A stretch of 45,526 nt of DNA, taken from assembly GCA_017465605.1 (NCBI GenBank), contig JAFTVW010000024.1, positions 1 to 45,526 on the forward strand, read 5' to 3'. Position numbers and translations under genes: made by a program. This DNA comes from Alistipes sp. Lineage in GTDB: Bacteria > Bacteroidota > Bacteroidia > Bacteroidales > Rikenellaceae. Shown here one piece after another: positions 1 through 7,100 of this stretch. Every line of letters begins with the position of its first letter. The stretch's first letter is position 1. The notes beneath the pieces are model-generated. The model made no database searches. It was not told the origin of the DNA and saw nothing but the letters and a program-made list of their open reading frames with translations.

Positions 1-19
1 CGGACAACCACATCTATCT

Positions 20-143
20 CAGAAGTTGTATAACAAGAGCTATTTTTAGGCCCTCGAAGCCCGAAAAACCGCAGCATACTCTGGGTATGTGAGCATTTTG
101 AGGGCAAGAGAAACAACAAAAGAGCCTTGTTAGACAGCTTCTA
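20..143 (-). repeat. Structured 3'-UTR element, copy A
   Basis: This is a palindromic element just downstream of the minus-strand oxidoreductase gene that ends at 172. Its outer arms (21-37 and 126-142) pair over about 17 bases with one mismatch and one G-U. An inner GCCC/GGGC helix and an apical hairpin (GCATAC/GTATGT around 71-92) follow. The core GTATGTGAGCATTTT is shared with copies near 3.9, 9.9, 10.0 and 14.8 kb. Orientation relative to the upstream gene is the same as in the other copies. No function is known to me. Confidence 0.75.
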
Positions 144-171
144 TCTTATTTATTACACTATACTACCACCT

Positions 172-1566
172 CTACTTGCGGGCTAACTCCACAGCCTTTG
201 TAGTGGTATAATACTTCGCCTTCATATGCGAACGTTCCCACGCTGGAATCTCTCCCTCGGTAAGATATTTCAAATAGACCTCCATCACCGAGCTGAAACG
301 CTGCTCGTGAGTCTTGGCTACCGTTGTAGGGATAATCACCTGCCACTCCTTATCGCCCGAAGCCTTGATATCGAGACCCGAATAACGATTTGCAATCTTT
401 GCAAGAGACTCTCGCAAGGTCTTCTCGAAAGCCGCCACATCATCACCCTTGCAAGCCACATAAAGCATAGGTTTGTAGCCCTGCTTAGCACCCTGACGGA
501 TAATCACATCGGCCTTTGAACCCTTCACTGTTGAGTAGTGAGTATCACCCGTACCTTCGGTGCCAACCTCTGCCATAAAGTTCCAGATAACACTCACACG
601 GCAGTTGACACCATTCAATTTGTAGTTCAGCTCGCCGTTTGAATATACCTGCAAGGTGTCGTTCACAATATCCTTTTTCAAGAATTCGGGATAGACCTGT
701 TTACCCGACACCAACTGATACTTATCAAGCGGAATAGCCGTAGCCCAACGCTTTGCCGAGGTGAACTCAATATCGCGCTTATAATCAATCTCCTGCTCAG
801 GCATTACGGTACACTGCACCAAATCCACGAGGTGGGTCGTAACATCGACAATACCCTCGCCCTGCTGCTCCACATCGAAATACCACTCGGGGCGACGCAA
901 AGGCTGACCCGACACATACTTGAAGAAGTGGTGAACACTCTCTTTTGTGATGGCAGGCTCTTCGGGTGTACCCTTCTGCATCTGGCCAAAAAGCTCAGGC
1001 ATAGCCACCAACACGCGCTGCAACTCGTTGTTAATCTCGCTGCGCTCGGTCATAATATCGTAAACCATCACACCCTTTGCCGCAGCATCATCGAGAGTCT
1101 TTTCCAACACTGCAAAACGCTCGGCATCAATAGCCATAGGTTTATCCGACAAGACATTGATTCCCGCGTCAACGGCAGCCTTTACATAGCCTGTCTTCTT
1201 GCCATTGTTACCAGCCAACACCACGACATTTCCCTTCTTCTCGGCAATCATCTTCTCCAAAAAATCATCACCTTCGTAGAGTTGCTCTTGCCACGTTGTA
1301 GGATTCTTCTCACGCTTGTTGTAATTTGCAATACGGTCGAGGTGCATCTTCGCATCATCACCCGCAGGAGCATAGACATTAACTACGGGGTCAACTTGGT
1401 CGTACATATACATCTGCACCAATGCAGCGTGGAAATGGCCTGGATCGAGCGTAAGGAGTTTCACCTCGCCCTTTGTACCGTTGAATTTGTTATCGGCTGC
1501 GGGATTTTGACACCCCACCATCATAGCCGATGCCGATAGAATCATAATTGCAAATAATTTTTTCAT
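172..1566 (-). CDS. Gfo/Idh/MocA-family oxidoreductase-like lipoprotein
   Basis: This 464-residue protein starts with a lipoprotein signal ending at Cys19 (MMVGC), so it is predicted to be exported and lipid-anchored. The N-terminal half resembles the Rossmann domain of Gfo/Idh/MocA oxidoreductases: a beta-strand start (VKLLTLDPGHFHAALV), a VVVLAGNNG segment, and the DKPMAID motif near residue 142, which matches the family's conserved EKP/DKP. The C-terminal half (about 200-460) resembles the oxidoreductase C-terminal domain found in Bacteroidota lipoproteins of this group, including a HHFFKYVSGQPLRRPEWYFD-type stretch. The family generally uses NAD(P) and acts on sugars or related compounds; the substrate cannot be read here, and an exported cofactor-dependent enzyme is odd in itself. 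A TATCTTTG box at 1655-1662 on the minus strand is a likely promoter. The gene is monocistronic and followed by structured element A. Confidence 0.8.
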   Translation of the reverse strand: MKKLFAIMILSASAMMVGCQNPAADNKFNGTKGEVKLLTLDPGHFHAALVQMYMYDQVDPVVNVYAPAGDDAKMHLDRIANYNKREKNPTTWQEQLYEGDDFLEKMIAEKKGNVVVLAGNNGKKTGYVKAAVDAGINVLSDKPMAIDAERFAVLEKTLDDAAAKGVMVYDIMTERSEINNELQRVLVAMPELFGQMQKGTPEEPAITKESVHHFFKYVSGQPLRRPEWYFDVEQQGEGIVDVTTHLVDLVQCTVMPEQEIDYKRDIEFTSAKRWATAIPLDKYQLVSGKQVYPEFLKKDIVNDTLQVYSNGELNYKLNGVNCRVSVIWNFMAEVGTEGTGDTHYSTVKGSKADVIIRQGAKQGYKPMLYVACKGDDVAAFEKTLRESLAKIANRYSGLDIKASGDKEWQVIIPTTVAKTHEQRFSSVMEVYLKYLTEGEIPAWERSHMKAKYYTTTKAVELARK

Positions 1567-1654
1567 AATATCGTTTTTTGTTACATTTTACTGTTTTATG
1601 CCGTTTTTGCAACCTTACAGGCAGCAATCTTTGCCTTAATAGCCTTTGGTCAGA

Positions 1655-1662
1655 CAAAGATA
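1655..1662 (-). promoter_or_regulatory. Putative promoter -7 box for the oxidoreductase lipoprotein
   Basis: The minus strand reads TATCTTTG, matching the Bacteroidota TAnnTTTG -7 element, about 90 bases upstream of the start at 1566. No clear -33 TTTG is seen at the right spacing. Confidence 0.5.
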
Positions 1663-1727
1663 CTGTTAATTTATTGTTTTTCTGCGAAAAAAAAGCGGTA
1701 AAAAGTTTTCAATTGTCAATTTTAGCG

Positions 1728-1735
1728 TATCTTTG
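1728..1735 (+). promoter_or_regulatory. Putative rpsA promoter -7 box
   Basis: TATCTTTG matches TAnnTTTG and lies about 105 bases upstream of the rpsA ATG. The leader that follows contains a GC-rich hairpin (GCTCG 1748-1752 with CGAGC 1768-1772). Ribosomal protein S1 commonly regulates its own translation in other bacteria, so a regulatory leader is possible but not shown. Confidence 0.5.
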
Positions 1736-1840
1736 CAGTCGCTTATGGCTCGTGCGCGCGTAAAAGGCGAGCGCAGGCACAGGCAAAAACATTTATTATT
1801 AACCATTTAACGAGCGATTGTATCGCAAAACATTTTCCAG

Positions 1841-3631
1841 ATGGAAGTATTGAACAATGTAGCAAACGAGAGTTTCGATTGGAACGCGTTTGAGAATGAT
1901 TTGGACCTCTATGGTGGTCAGTCTAAGGAGCAGGTAGCTGAGGCTTACGGCCAGACACTCTCTAACATTGCTGTTGGTGAGGTAGTAGAGGGTACAGTTA
2001 GCGAAATCAACAAGCGCGAGGTAACCGTAAACATCGGCTACAAGAGCGAGGGTATGATTCAGGCAACTGAGTTCCGTTACAACCCTGAGTTGACAGTAGG
2101 CGACAAGGTAGAGGTTTACGTTGAGTCTGTTGAGGACAAGGGTGGTGCGTTGGTTCTCTCGCACAAGAAGGCACGTCAGCTCAAGAGCTGGGATCGTGTA
2201 AACGAGGCTTTGAACAACGACGAGATTATCAAGGGTTACGTTAAGTGCCGCACTAAGGGTGGTATGATTGTTGACGTATTCGGCATCGAGGCATTCTTGC
2301 CCGGTTCGCAGATTGACGTTAAGCCTATCCGTGACTACGATATCTACGTTGACAAGACTATGGAGTTCAAGGTTGTTAAGATCAACCAGGAGTTCCGCAA
2401 CGTTGTTGTATCTCACAAGGCTCTTATCGAGGCAGAGCTCGAAGCTCAGAAGCAGGTTATTATGTCTAAGCTTGAGAAGGGCCAGATTCTTGAAGGTACA
2501 GTTAAGAACATCACCAACTACGGTGTATTTATCGACTTGGGCGGTGTGGACGGTCTTATCCACATCACAGACCTCTCTTGGGGCCGCGTAAATCACCCTG
2601 AGGAGATCGTTAAGCTCGACCAGAAGTTGAACGTTGTTATCATCGACTTCGATGAGCAGAAGAAGCGTATCGCTCTTGGTTTGAAGCAGCTCACAGCTCA
2701 CCCCTGGGAGGCTTTGGATTCAGAGCTCAAAGTTGGTGACAAGGTTAAGGGTAAGGTAGTGGTTATGGCTGACTACGGTGCATTCGTTGAGATTGCAGCT
2801 GGTGTTGAAGGTCTTATCCACGTATCAGAGATGTCTTGGAGCCAGCACTTGCGTTCAGCTCAGGAGTTCTTGAAGGTTGGCGACGAGGTAGAGGCAGTTA
2901 TCCTCACTTTGGACCGCGACGAGCGCAAGATGTCACTCGGTATCAAGCAGCTTACTCCCGATCCTTGGGAGGGCATCGATGCTAAGTACCCAGTAGGTGC
3001 AAAGTGCACTGCAAAGGTTCGCAACTTCACTAACTTCGGTGTATTCGTAGAGATCGAGGAGGGTATCGACGGTCTTATCCACATCTCAGATTTGAGCTGG
3101 ACTAAGAAGGTTAAGCACCCCAGCGAGTTCACTCAGATTGGTGCTGAGATCGAGGTTATCGTACTCGAAATCGACAAGGACAACCGCCGTTTGAGCCTCG
3201 GTCACAAGCAGTTGGAGGAGAATCCTTGGAACGAGATTGAGACTAAGTTTGCTGTTGACACAGTTCACACTGCAACAATCAGCGAGCTTACAGACAAGGG
3301 TGCTATCGTAGTATTGGGCGAGAATGTAACAGGTTTCGTACCTGCTAAGCAGCTCGTTAAGGAGGACAACACAACTTTGAAGGCTGGCGAGACAGCTGAG
3401 TTCAAGGTTATCGAGTTCTCTAAGGCTACAAAGCGTATCACTTTGTCTCACTCACGCATCTTCGAGGAGGCTAAGCGTGCTGAGATCGCAGCTGAGAAGG
3501 CTGAGAAGAAGGCAGCTGCTGATGCAACTAAGTCGTCTGTAAAGAAGATTAACGCTTCTATCGAGAAGACAACTTTGGGTGACATCGCAGGCTTGGCAGA
3601 GTTGAAGGCTGCAATGGAGAAGAGCAAGTAA
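1841..3631 (+). CDS. rpsA: 30S ribosomal protein S1
   Basis: The 596-residue product is built of six S1 (OB-fold) RNA-binding repeats, beginning near residues 45, 130, 210, 295, 380 and 470. Repeats 3-5 are the most canonical, each with a GxVxxxxxYGxFV(D/E)-type core, GL(I/V)H(I/V)S and an SLGxKQL ending. S1 binds mRNA on the small subunit and helps unwind structured leaders; that role matters in Bacteroidota, where Shine-Dalgarno sequences are weak. The length is usual for the phylum. The ATG at 1841 is chosen because no in-frame upstream start fits and the N-terminus (MEVLNNVANESFDWNAFE) looks natural. The C-terminal tail is Lys/Ala/Glu-rich. It has its own promoter and a strong terminator at 3654. 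Codon use is strongly biased, as expected for a highly expressed gene. Confidence 0.97.
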   Translation: MEVLNNVANESFDWNAFENDLDLYGGQSKEQVAEAYGQTLSNIAVGEVVEGTVSEINKREVTVNIGYKSEGMIQATEFRYNPELTVGDKVEVYVESVEDKGGALVLSHKKARQLKSWDRVNEALNNDEIIKGYVKCRTKGGMIVDVFGIEAFLPGSQIDVKPIRDYDIYVDKTMEFKVVKINQEFRNVVVSHKALIEAELEAQKQVIMSKLEKGQILEGTVKNITNYGVFIDLGGVDGLIHITDLSWGRVNHPEEIVKLDQKLNVVIIDFDEQKKRIALGLKQLTAHPWEALDSELKVGDKVKGKVVVMADYGAFVEIAAGVEGLIHVSEMSWSQHLRSAQEFLKVGDEVEAVILTLDRDERKMSLGIKQLTPDPWEGIDAKYPVGAKCTAKVRNFTNFGVFVEIEEGIDGLIHISDLSWTKKVKHPSEFTQIGAEIEVIVLEIDKDNRRLSLGHKQLEENPWNEIETKFAVDTVHTATISELTDKGAIVVLGENVTGFVPAKQLVKEDNTTLKAGETAEFKVIEFSKATKRITLSHSRIFEEAKRAEIAAEKAEKKAAADATKSSVKKINASIEKTTLGDIAGLAELKAAMEKSK

Positions 3632-3653
3632 TTTGGTCGAATCCCAATAAATG

Positions 3654-3685
3654 AAAATCCCGAGCTCAGCGGCTCGGGATTTTTT
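3654..3685. terminator. Bidirectional intrinsic terminator after rpsA
   Basis: A perfect 12-bp stem (3654-3665 with 3672-3683; core AATCCCGAGC) has a 6-base loop and is followed by a T run on the plus strand. The minus strand has TTTTCATTTATT after the stem, so it could also end the transcript of the convergent phosphodiesterase gene and its element array. Confidence 0.9.
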
Positions 3686-3716
3686 ATTAGTAACCTATAT
3701 AGCTTATATGCTGTAA

Positions 3717-3770
3717 ATTCATATCGTGTGAGGTTTTTGAAGTCAAGGCAGATGCCAAACAACCCTACAT
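3717..3770 (-). repeat. Structured 3'-UTR element, copy B1 (deleted core)
   Basis: Both outer arms of the element are recognisable (attcatat...gaggtttttgaag on the left, gcagatgccaaacaaccctacat on the right), but the central apical hairpin with the GCATAC/GTATGT core is absent. This looks like an internal-deletion derivative of the neighbouring copies. Confidence 0.55.
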
Positions 3771-3795
3771 CTCTCGCATATAAAAATTCATATAA
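3748..3795. repeat. 48-bp exact direct repeat, first copy
   Basis: The bases from gcagatgccaaac to aattcatataa are identical to 3872-3919, 124 bases further on. The repeat spans the end of one structured element and the start of the next, so the array has grown by tandem duplication or recombination. Confidence 0.9.
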
Positions 3796-3895
3796 TGTAG
3801 GCTGTTTTGAGACTGCTCGAAGGCAAGAGAATCCGCAGCATACCAACGTATGTGAGCATTTTCACGACCCAGCAGATGCCAAACAACCCTACATC
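3789..3895 (-). repeat. Structured 3'-UTR element, copy B2
   Basis: The left arm (3789-3809, TAATGTAGGCTGTTTTG) pairs imperfectly with the right arm (3880-3894, CAAACAACCCTACAT). The core has GCAGCATAC near 3835 and GTATGTGAGCATTTT near 3848-3862. The middle helix is poor here, as though the two halves come from different copies. Confidence 0.7.
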
Positions 3896-3919
3896 TCTCG
3901 CATATAAAAATTCATATAA
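3872..3919. repeat. 48-bp exact direct repeat, second copy
   Basis: This is identical to 3748-3795. Only two copies are present, with no regular spacer, so it is not a CRISPR array. Confidence 0.9.
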
Positions 3920-4031
3920 CGGAGGTGTTTTGAAGATGCGATTGAGTGAAAAGCGCAGCATACTTGGCGTATGTGAGCATTTTCACGATTGAGCAGATGC
4001 CAAAACAACCCGTTAGATGGATTTTTATCGG
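3913..4031 (-). repeat. Structured 3'-UTR element, copy B3
   Basis: The left arm TAACGGAGGTGTTTTG (about 3917-3932) pairs with CAAAACAACCCGTTA (4001-4015). The pairing extends outward through ATGAATTTTTAT-like sequence against ATAAAAATCCAT. The middle helix is GTGAAAA/TTTTCAC and the apical hairpin GCATAC/GTATGT. It abuts the stop codon of the phosphodiesterase gene at 4032. Confidence 0.8.
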
Positions 4032-4943
4032 TTACTCGAATATCTCAACAATAGCCCTTCCTCGCCACACATCGGGAGTCTTTGCACCAAAAATATAGGC
4101 AATGGTAGGAGCTGTGTCGTAACGAACAACAGGCTGCTCAATCTTGTAACCCTTCTTTACACCGGGGCCAAAGAATATGAGCGGAGCTTCCATCTCGTCC
4201 ATTGTTGTTCCTCCGTGACCCTTATTGATACCACCGTGATCCGACACAATCATAAAGATTGTATTGTCGTACATTCCAGCCTGCTTTGTCGCCTCGACAA
4301 TCTTTGCAATGTGAGCATCGAGTTCGGGCAGACGATTCATATAAGGCTCTGAGCCCCAGCCGTGACCGTGACCTTCGGCATCGGGCGAATCGAATATACA
4401 GATAGAGAATTGAGGCTTGTTCTCCTTCAAATATGAGATGTATGCCTCGGTGATATCGGCACTGCGGCTCTCACCCATAGGAACGTGCTTGTGATAGCTG
4501 ACAGCCTTGTTGTCAATCAAATCACCCTGAGTTGCCCACTCATACAAGGCGCAGGTGTTGATTTCGGGATTATGCTCACGAAGTACGGTGAAGATTGTGG
4601 GGAATATGCCATTCTTACCCAGTGCAATAGACGGGAAATCGGGTTTACGACTACCCCAAGTGTTGTATCCGTGCATCTCTGGACCGACACCCATATACAT
4701 TGAAGCCCAATTACAAGCACTCGACGAAGGGAGAATACTACGCGCTTGGAGTGTCCACGCTCCATTCTCCATCATCATCTTTACGGTAGGCATATTGGCC
4801 GCCTCAACGGTGTTGCCAGCCAAGCCATCAAGGCCAATCATCACAACGTGCTTCACGCCACGCACGCCACCATTCTCATTCGTACAACTGCTCACACCTG
4901 CAAGCAGGATAAGAGAAGATACTAATAGTAAAATCTGTTTCAT
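4032..4943 (-). CDS. Type I phosphodiesterase/alkaline phosphatase-fold lipoprotein
   Basis: The 303-residue product starts at ATG 4943; a longer reading to 5009 adds 22 residues before a clean lipoprotein signal (MKQILLLVSSLILLAGVSSC), so the internal ATG is preferred. It belongs to the type I phosphodiesterase/nucleotide pyrophosphatase branch of the alkaline phosphatase superfamily. The visible metal and nucleophile motifs are VVMIGLDGL at the N-terminus, the Ser/Thr nucleophile segment SILPSSSACNWASM, FDSPDAEGHGHG, and the late SDHGG...GHGG metal site. Such enzymes hydrolyse phosphodiester or pyrophosphate bonds using two metals, here outside the inner membrane. The natural substrate is not readable. 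A TAAATTTG box on the minus strand at 4970-4977 may be the promoter. Its TAA stop lies in the edge of structured element B3. Confidence 0.85.
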   Translation of the reverse strand: MKQILLLVSSLILLAGVSSCTNENGGVRGVKHVVMIGLDGLAGNTVEAANMPTVKMMMENGAWTLQARSILPSSSACNWASMYMGVGPEMHGYNTWGSRKPDFPSIALGKNGIFPTIFTVLREHNPEINTCALYEWATQGDLIDNKAVSYHKHVPMGESRSADITEAYISYLKENKPQFSICIFDSPDAEGHGHGWGSEPYMNRLPELDAHIAKIVEATKQAGMYDNTIFMIVSDHGGINKGHGGTTMDEMEAPLIFFGPGVKKGYKIEQPVVRYDTAPTIAYIFGAKTPDVWRGRAIVEIFE

Positions 4944-4969
4944 ATAAATAAGTATTTTGGTTTCTATCA

Positions 4970-4977
4970 CAAATTTA
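4970..4977 (-). promoter_or_regulatory. Putative promoter for the phosphodiesterase gene
   Basis: The minus strand reads TAAATTTG, matching TAnnTTTG, about 27 bases upstream of the chosen start at 4943. This also supports that start over the one at 5009, which lies upstream of the box. Confidence 0.45.
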
Positions 4978-5052
4978 AGAAAAATAATGCACAACGCATA
5001 AAATATCACATTGCAGATTTTGCCAAAGTGTAATTCCTACACAAAAATTCAC

Positions 5053-5060
5053 TATATTTG
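5053..5060 (+). promoter_or_regulatory. Putative promoter for the DUF2264 gene
   Basis: TATATTTG matches the Bacteroidota -7 element, 23 bases upstream of the ATG at 5084. No well-spaced -33 TTTG is visible. Confidence 0.5.
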
Positions 5061-5083
5061 TTATGCAATACAAATCGTAAGTT

Positions 5084-6328
5084 ATGGGAAAGCGAATATT
5101 TATTTTGGCAATGCTTTTATGCATAATGAGCAGTGGCTCATATCTCAATGCTGCATCACCCAAAGCAACTCGACAATATTGGGTAAATACAATGCTACGC
5201 ATTGTCACACCTGTTTATGAGAATCTTGCAAACGAGACTCTTCGTAAAAATATGCCCGTTGAGGTTAACGACGGGTCGAATACGGGCAAGCGTGCCGACG
5301 TAAGCCATTTGGAAGCTCTTGGCCGCTCCTTCAATGGAATTGCACCGTGGCTCAAATTGGGTGACGATACGAGCCGCGAGGGTGAACAACGTCGAGCAAT
5401 GACGCAGTTGGTTGTAAAGGCTATAACCAATGCAGTCAACCCATCAAGCCCCGACTATATGCCATTTGATGGCCCGGGCACACAACCTCTTGTCGATGCA
5501 GCGTTCTTCGCAGAGGGGTTGCTTCGCTCGAAAGATGTAATTTGGCCTATGCTCGATTCCCAAACTCGCCAAAGAATCATCGACGAGCTCAAACGCTCAC
5601 GCAAGATTCGCGCGTGGGAAAATAACTGGTTACTGTTTTCTGCCACCGTTGAAGCCGCTCTGTTGCAATTTACGGGAGAGTGTGATTTCTCGAAGATAAA
5701 ATATGCACTCGACCGTCACAACGAGTGGTACAAAGGCGATGGCTGGTATGGCGATGGTCCATCGTTTCATCTCGACTACTATAATAGCTATGTAATACAA
5801 CCTATGTTGGTCGATGTAACCGCAGTAGTAAAGCAGAACGCAGATAAGGGAGAGGAGTATGCGACCTATGGTGCTATGTACGATAAATATGTAAAGCGTA
5901 TGGCTCGCTTTGCAGCTCAACAGGAGATGTTGATTTCGCCCGAGGGTACATTCCCAATGTTGGGACGTTCTTGCGGATACCGTTATGGCGCATTCCAAGC
6001 ACTTGCCCACACTTCGCTGCTCGGCACACTACCCAAAGGTGTATCGCCCGCGCAAGTTCGCTCGGCCTTAACGGCTGTGATTAAACGCCAGACCGTGAAA
6101 TCGATGTTCGACGCCGAAGGTTGGTTGACGCTTGGCTTCTGTGGCCATCAGCCCGATGTTGCAGAGAATTATGTCTCAACAGGAAGTGCTTATCTCTGCT
6201 GCTTTGTGTTTCTGCCTTTGGGATTGCCTGCCGACGCTGAGTTTTGGAGTGGCAAAGATGAGAAATGGTCTTCACAACGGGTATGGGCGGGTGAAGCGGT
6301 TATGCGCGATGCGGCCATCAAGTATTAG
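5084..6328 (+). CDS. DUF2264 family protein, secreted
   Basis: The 414-residue product has a cleavable signal peptide (about residues 1-24, ending SYLNAASP). The rest matches the DUF2264 family: NDGSN...SHLEALGRSFNGIAPWL near residue 65-95, YMPFDGPGTQPLVDAAF, RAWENNWLLFSATVE and GDGWYGDGPSFHLDYYNSYV. The aromatic-rich, alpha-helical pattern fits an (alpha/alpha)-barrel related to polysaccharide lyases and unsaturated glucuronyl hydrolases, so a role in glycan breakdown is plausible but unproven. The length is typical. It is transcribed alone, with its own promoter and a terminator shared with rpsT. Confidence 0.85.
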   Translation: MGKRIFILAMLLCIMSSGSYLNAASPKATRQYWVNTMLRIVTPVYENLANETLRKNMPVEVNDGSNTGKRADVSHLEALGRSFNGIAPWLKLGDDTSREGEQRRAMTQLVVKAITNAVNPSSPDYMPFDGPGTQPLVDAAFFAEGLLRSKDVIWPMLDSQTRQRIIDELKRSRKIRAWENNWLLFSATVEAALLQFTGECDFSKIKYALDRHNEWYKGDGWYGDGPSFHLDYYNSYVIQPMLVDVTAVVKQNADKGEEYATYGAMYDKYVKRMARFAAQQEMLISPEGTFPMLGRSCGYRYGAFQALAHTSLLGTLPKGVSPAQVRSALTAVIKRQTVKSMFDAEGWLTLGFCGHQPDVAENYVSTGSAYLCCFVFLPLGLPADAEFWSGKDEKWSSQRVWAGEAVMRDAAIKY

Positions 6329-6342
6329 AAGTTAGGAAACAA

Positions 6343-6372
6343 AAAAGGTTTCGAGAAATCTCGAAACCTTTT
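6343..6372. terminator. Bidirectional terminator between DUF2264 gene and rpsT
   Basis: The stem AAAAGGTTTCGAG pairs with CTCGAAACCTTTT around a 4-base loop, with A's on one flank and T's on the other. It can serve the convergent genes on both strands. Confidence 0.85.
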
Positions 6373-6397
6373 GTTCTATTGCAAACTACGCTATTGC

Positions 6398-6649
6398 TTA
6401 GAGTGAGTTTACATACAATGCCAAAGAGCTCTTCAAGTTAGCAGCCTTATTCTTGTGAATAATACCGTGCTTAGCAAGCTTATCGAGCATAGATGAAACC
6501 TCTGGCAACAATGCCAAAGCTGCCTCCTTCTCTGTTGTGTTACGCAACTTCTTAACGGCGTTACGAGCAGTCTTGTGGAAAAGACGGTTGTGAGCGCGCT
6601 TTGTTACTGTCTGACGAATTCTCTTCTTTGATGACTTATGATTTGCCAT
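6398..6649 (-). CDS. rpsT: 30S ribosomal protein S20
   Basis: The 83-residue, highly basic protein has the S20 signature: [21 protein letters not shown] at the N-terminus, then [10 protein letters not shown] and, near the end, [16 protein letters not shown]20 is a primary binder of 16S rRNA helices in the small subunit body. The length matches the family. It lies downstream of tRNA-Glu on the same strand, about 210 bases away. No good promoter was seen directly in front of it, so it may be read from the tRNA promoter at 6972. Its leader holds a run of nine C (nine G in the transcript) at 6741-6749. Confidence 0.96.
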   Translation of the reverse strand: MANHKSSKKRIRQTVTKRAHNRLFHKTARNAVKKLRNTTEKEAALALLPEVSSMLDKLAKHGIIHKNKAANLKSSLALYVNSL

Positions 6650-6764
6650 AATCTTAAATTGTTTTATTTTTACTTTTTTTATGTTTCTTCTATTTTGGCG
6701 AGGTCAGAATTCACAAAAATCCTGCATACTTTCTTTCTCTCCCCCCCCCACCACTTCTAAGCTG

Positions 6765-6778
6765 AGGTCTTGCGACCT
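6765..6778 (-). other. Small hairpin between tRNA-Glu and rpsT
   Basis: AGGTC and GACCT pair around a TTGC loop. There is no T run, so it is not a convincing terminator; it may mark the tRNA trailer. Apart from this and the nine-C run, the stretch 6650-6858 holds nothing I can name. Confidence 0.35.
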
Positions 6779-6858
6779 AATGACACCGCGTAGGCATCTG
6801 TTAATTAATCACCCTGTCAAGTAAGCCTCAAAATAAAACTCTTGGCTCACAAGTCTTG

Positions 6859-6930
6859 TAGTCCATAGGAGAGTCGAACTCCTCTTTCAAGAATGAAAAT
6901 CTTGCGTCCTAACCGATAGACGAATGGACC
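6859..6930 (-). tRNA. tRNA-Glu (anticodon TTC)
   Basis: The 72-base minus-strand gene folds as a full cloverleaf. The acceptor is GGTCCAT/ATGGACT, the D stem GTCT/GGAC, the anticodon stem CAAGA/TCTTG with loop TTTTCAT, and the T stem AGGAG/CTCCT with loop TTCGACT. The first acceptor pair is G-U, the discriminator base is A, and CCA is not encoded. The anticodon TTC reads Glu codons GAA and GAG. Confidence 0.96.
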
Positions 6931-6971
6931 CTACCGCTATCTCACACAACGAATTGGGCGATTTAGCGTGG

Positions 6972-7005
6972 CAAAGGTAGTAAAAAAAATGTTATCTGCA
7001 ACAAG
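6972..7005 (-). promoter_or_regulatory. Putative promoter for tRNA-Glu (and perhaps rpsT)
   Basis: The minus strand carries TACCTTTG (6972-6979), with a TTG-containing segment about 20 bases upstream (near 6999-7005). It lies about 40 bases before the tRNA 5' end. Confidence 0.6.
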
Positions 7006-7100
7006 AAACTGTCTAAAATTCATTTTGTTTTGCTCTTTTATGATGTTTACAGCTCATTTGCGCGTGATTCCTATTGCATTTTTTCACGATAAAAGGCATA

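Noticed and set aside
832-1539. 235-residue open frame antisense to the oxidoreductase lipoprotein
   Set aside because: It has no signal, domain or promoter; the minus-strand gene explains the region fully.
1799-2701. 300-residue open frame on the minus strand inside rpsA
   Set aside because: It is an antisense shadow caused by biased codon use in rpsA; the product is Leu/Val/Asn-rich without recognisable motifs.
3717-4031. Possible CRISPR array
   Set aside because: There are only two exact 48-bp repeats, no regular spacers and no cas genes; the repeats are parts of palindromic elements.
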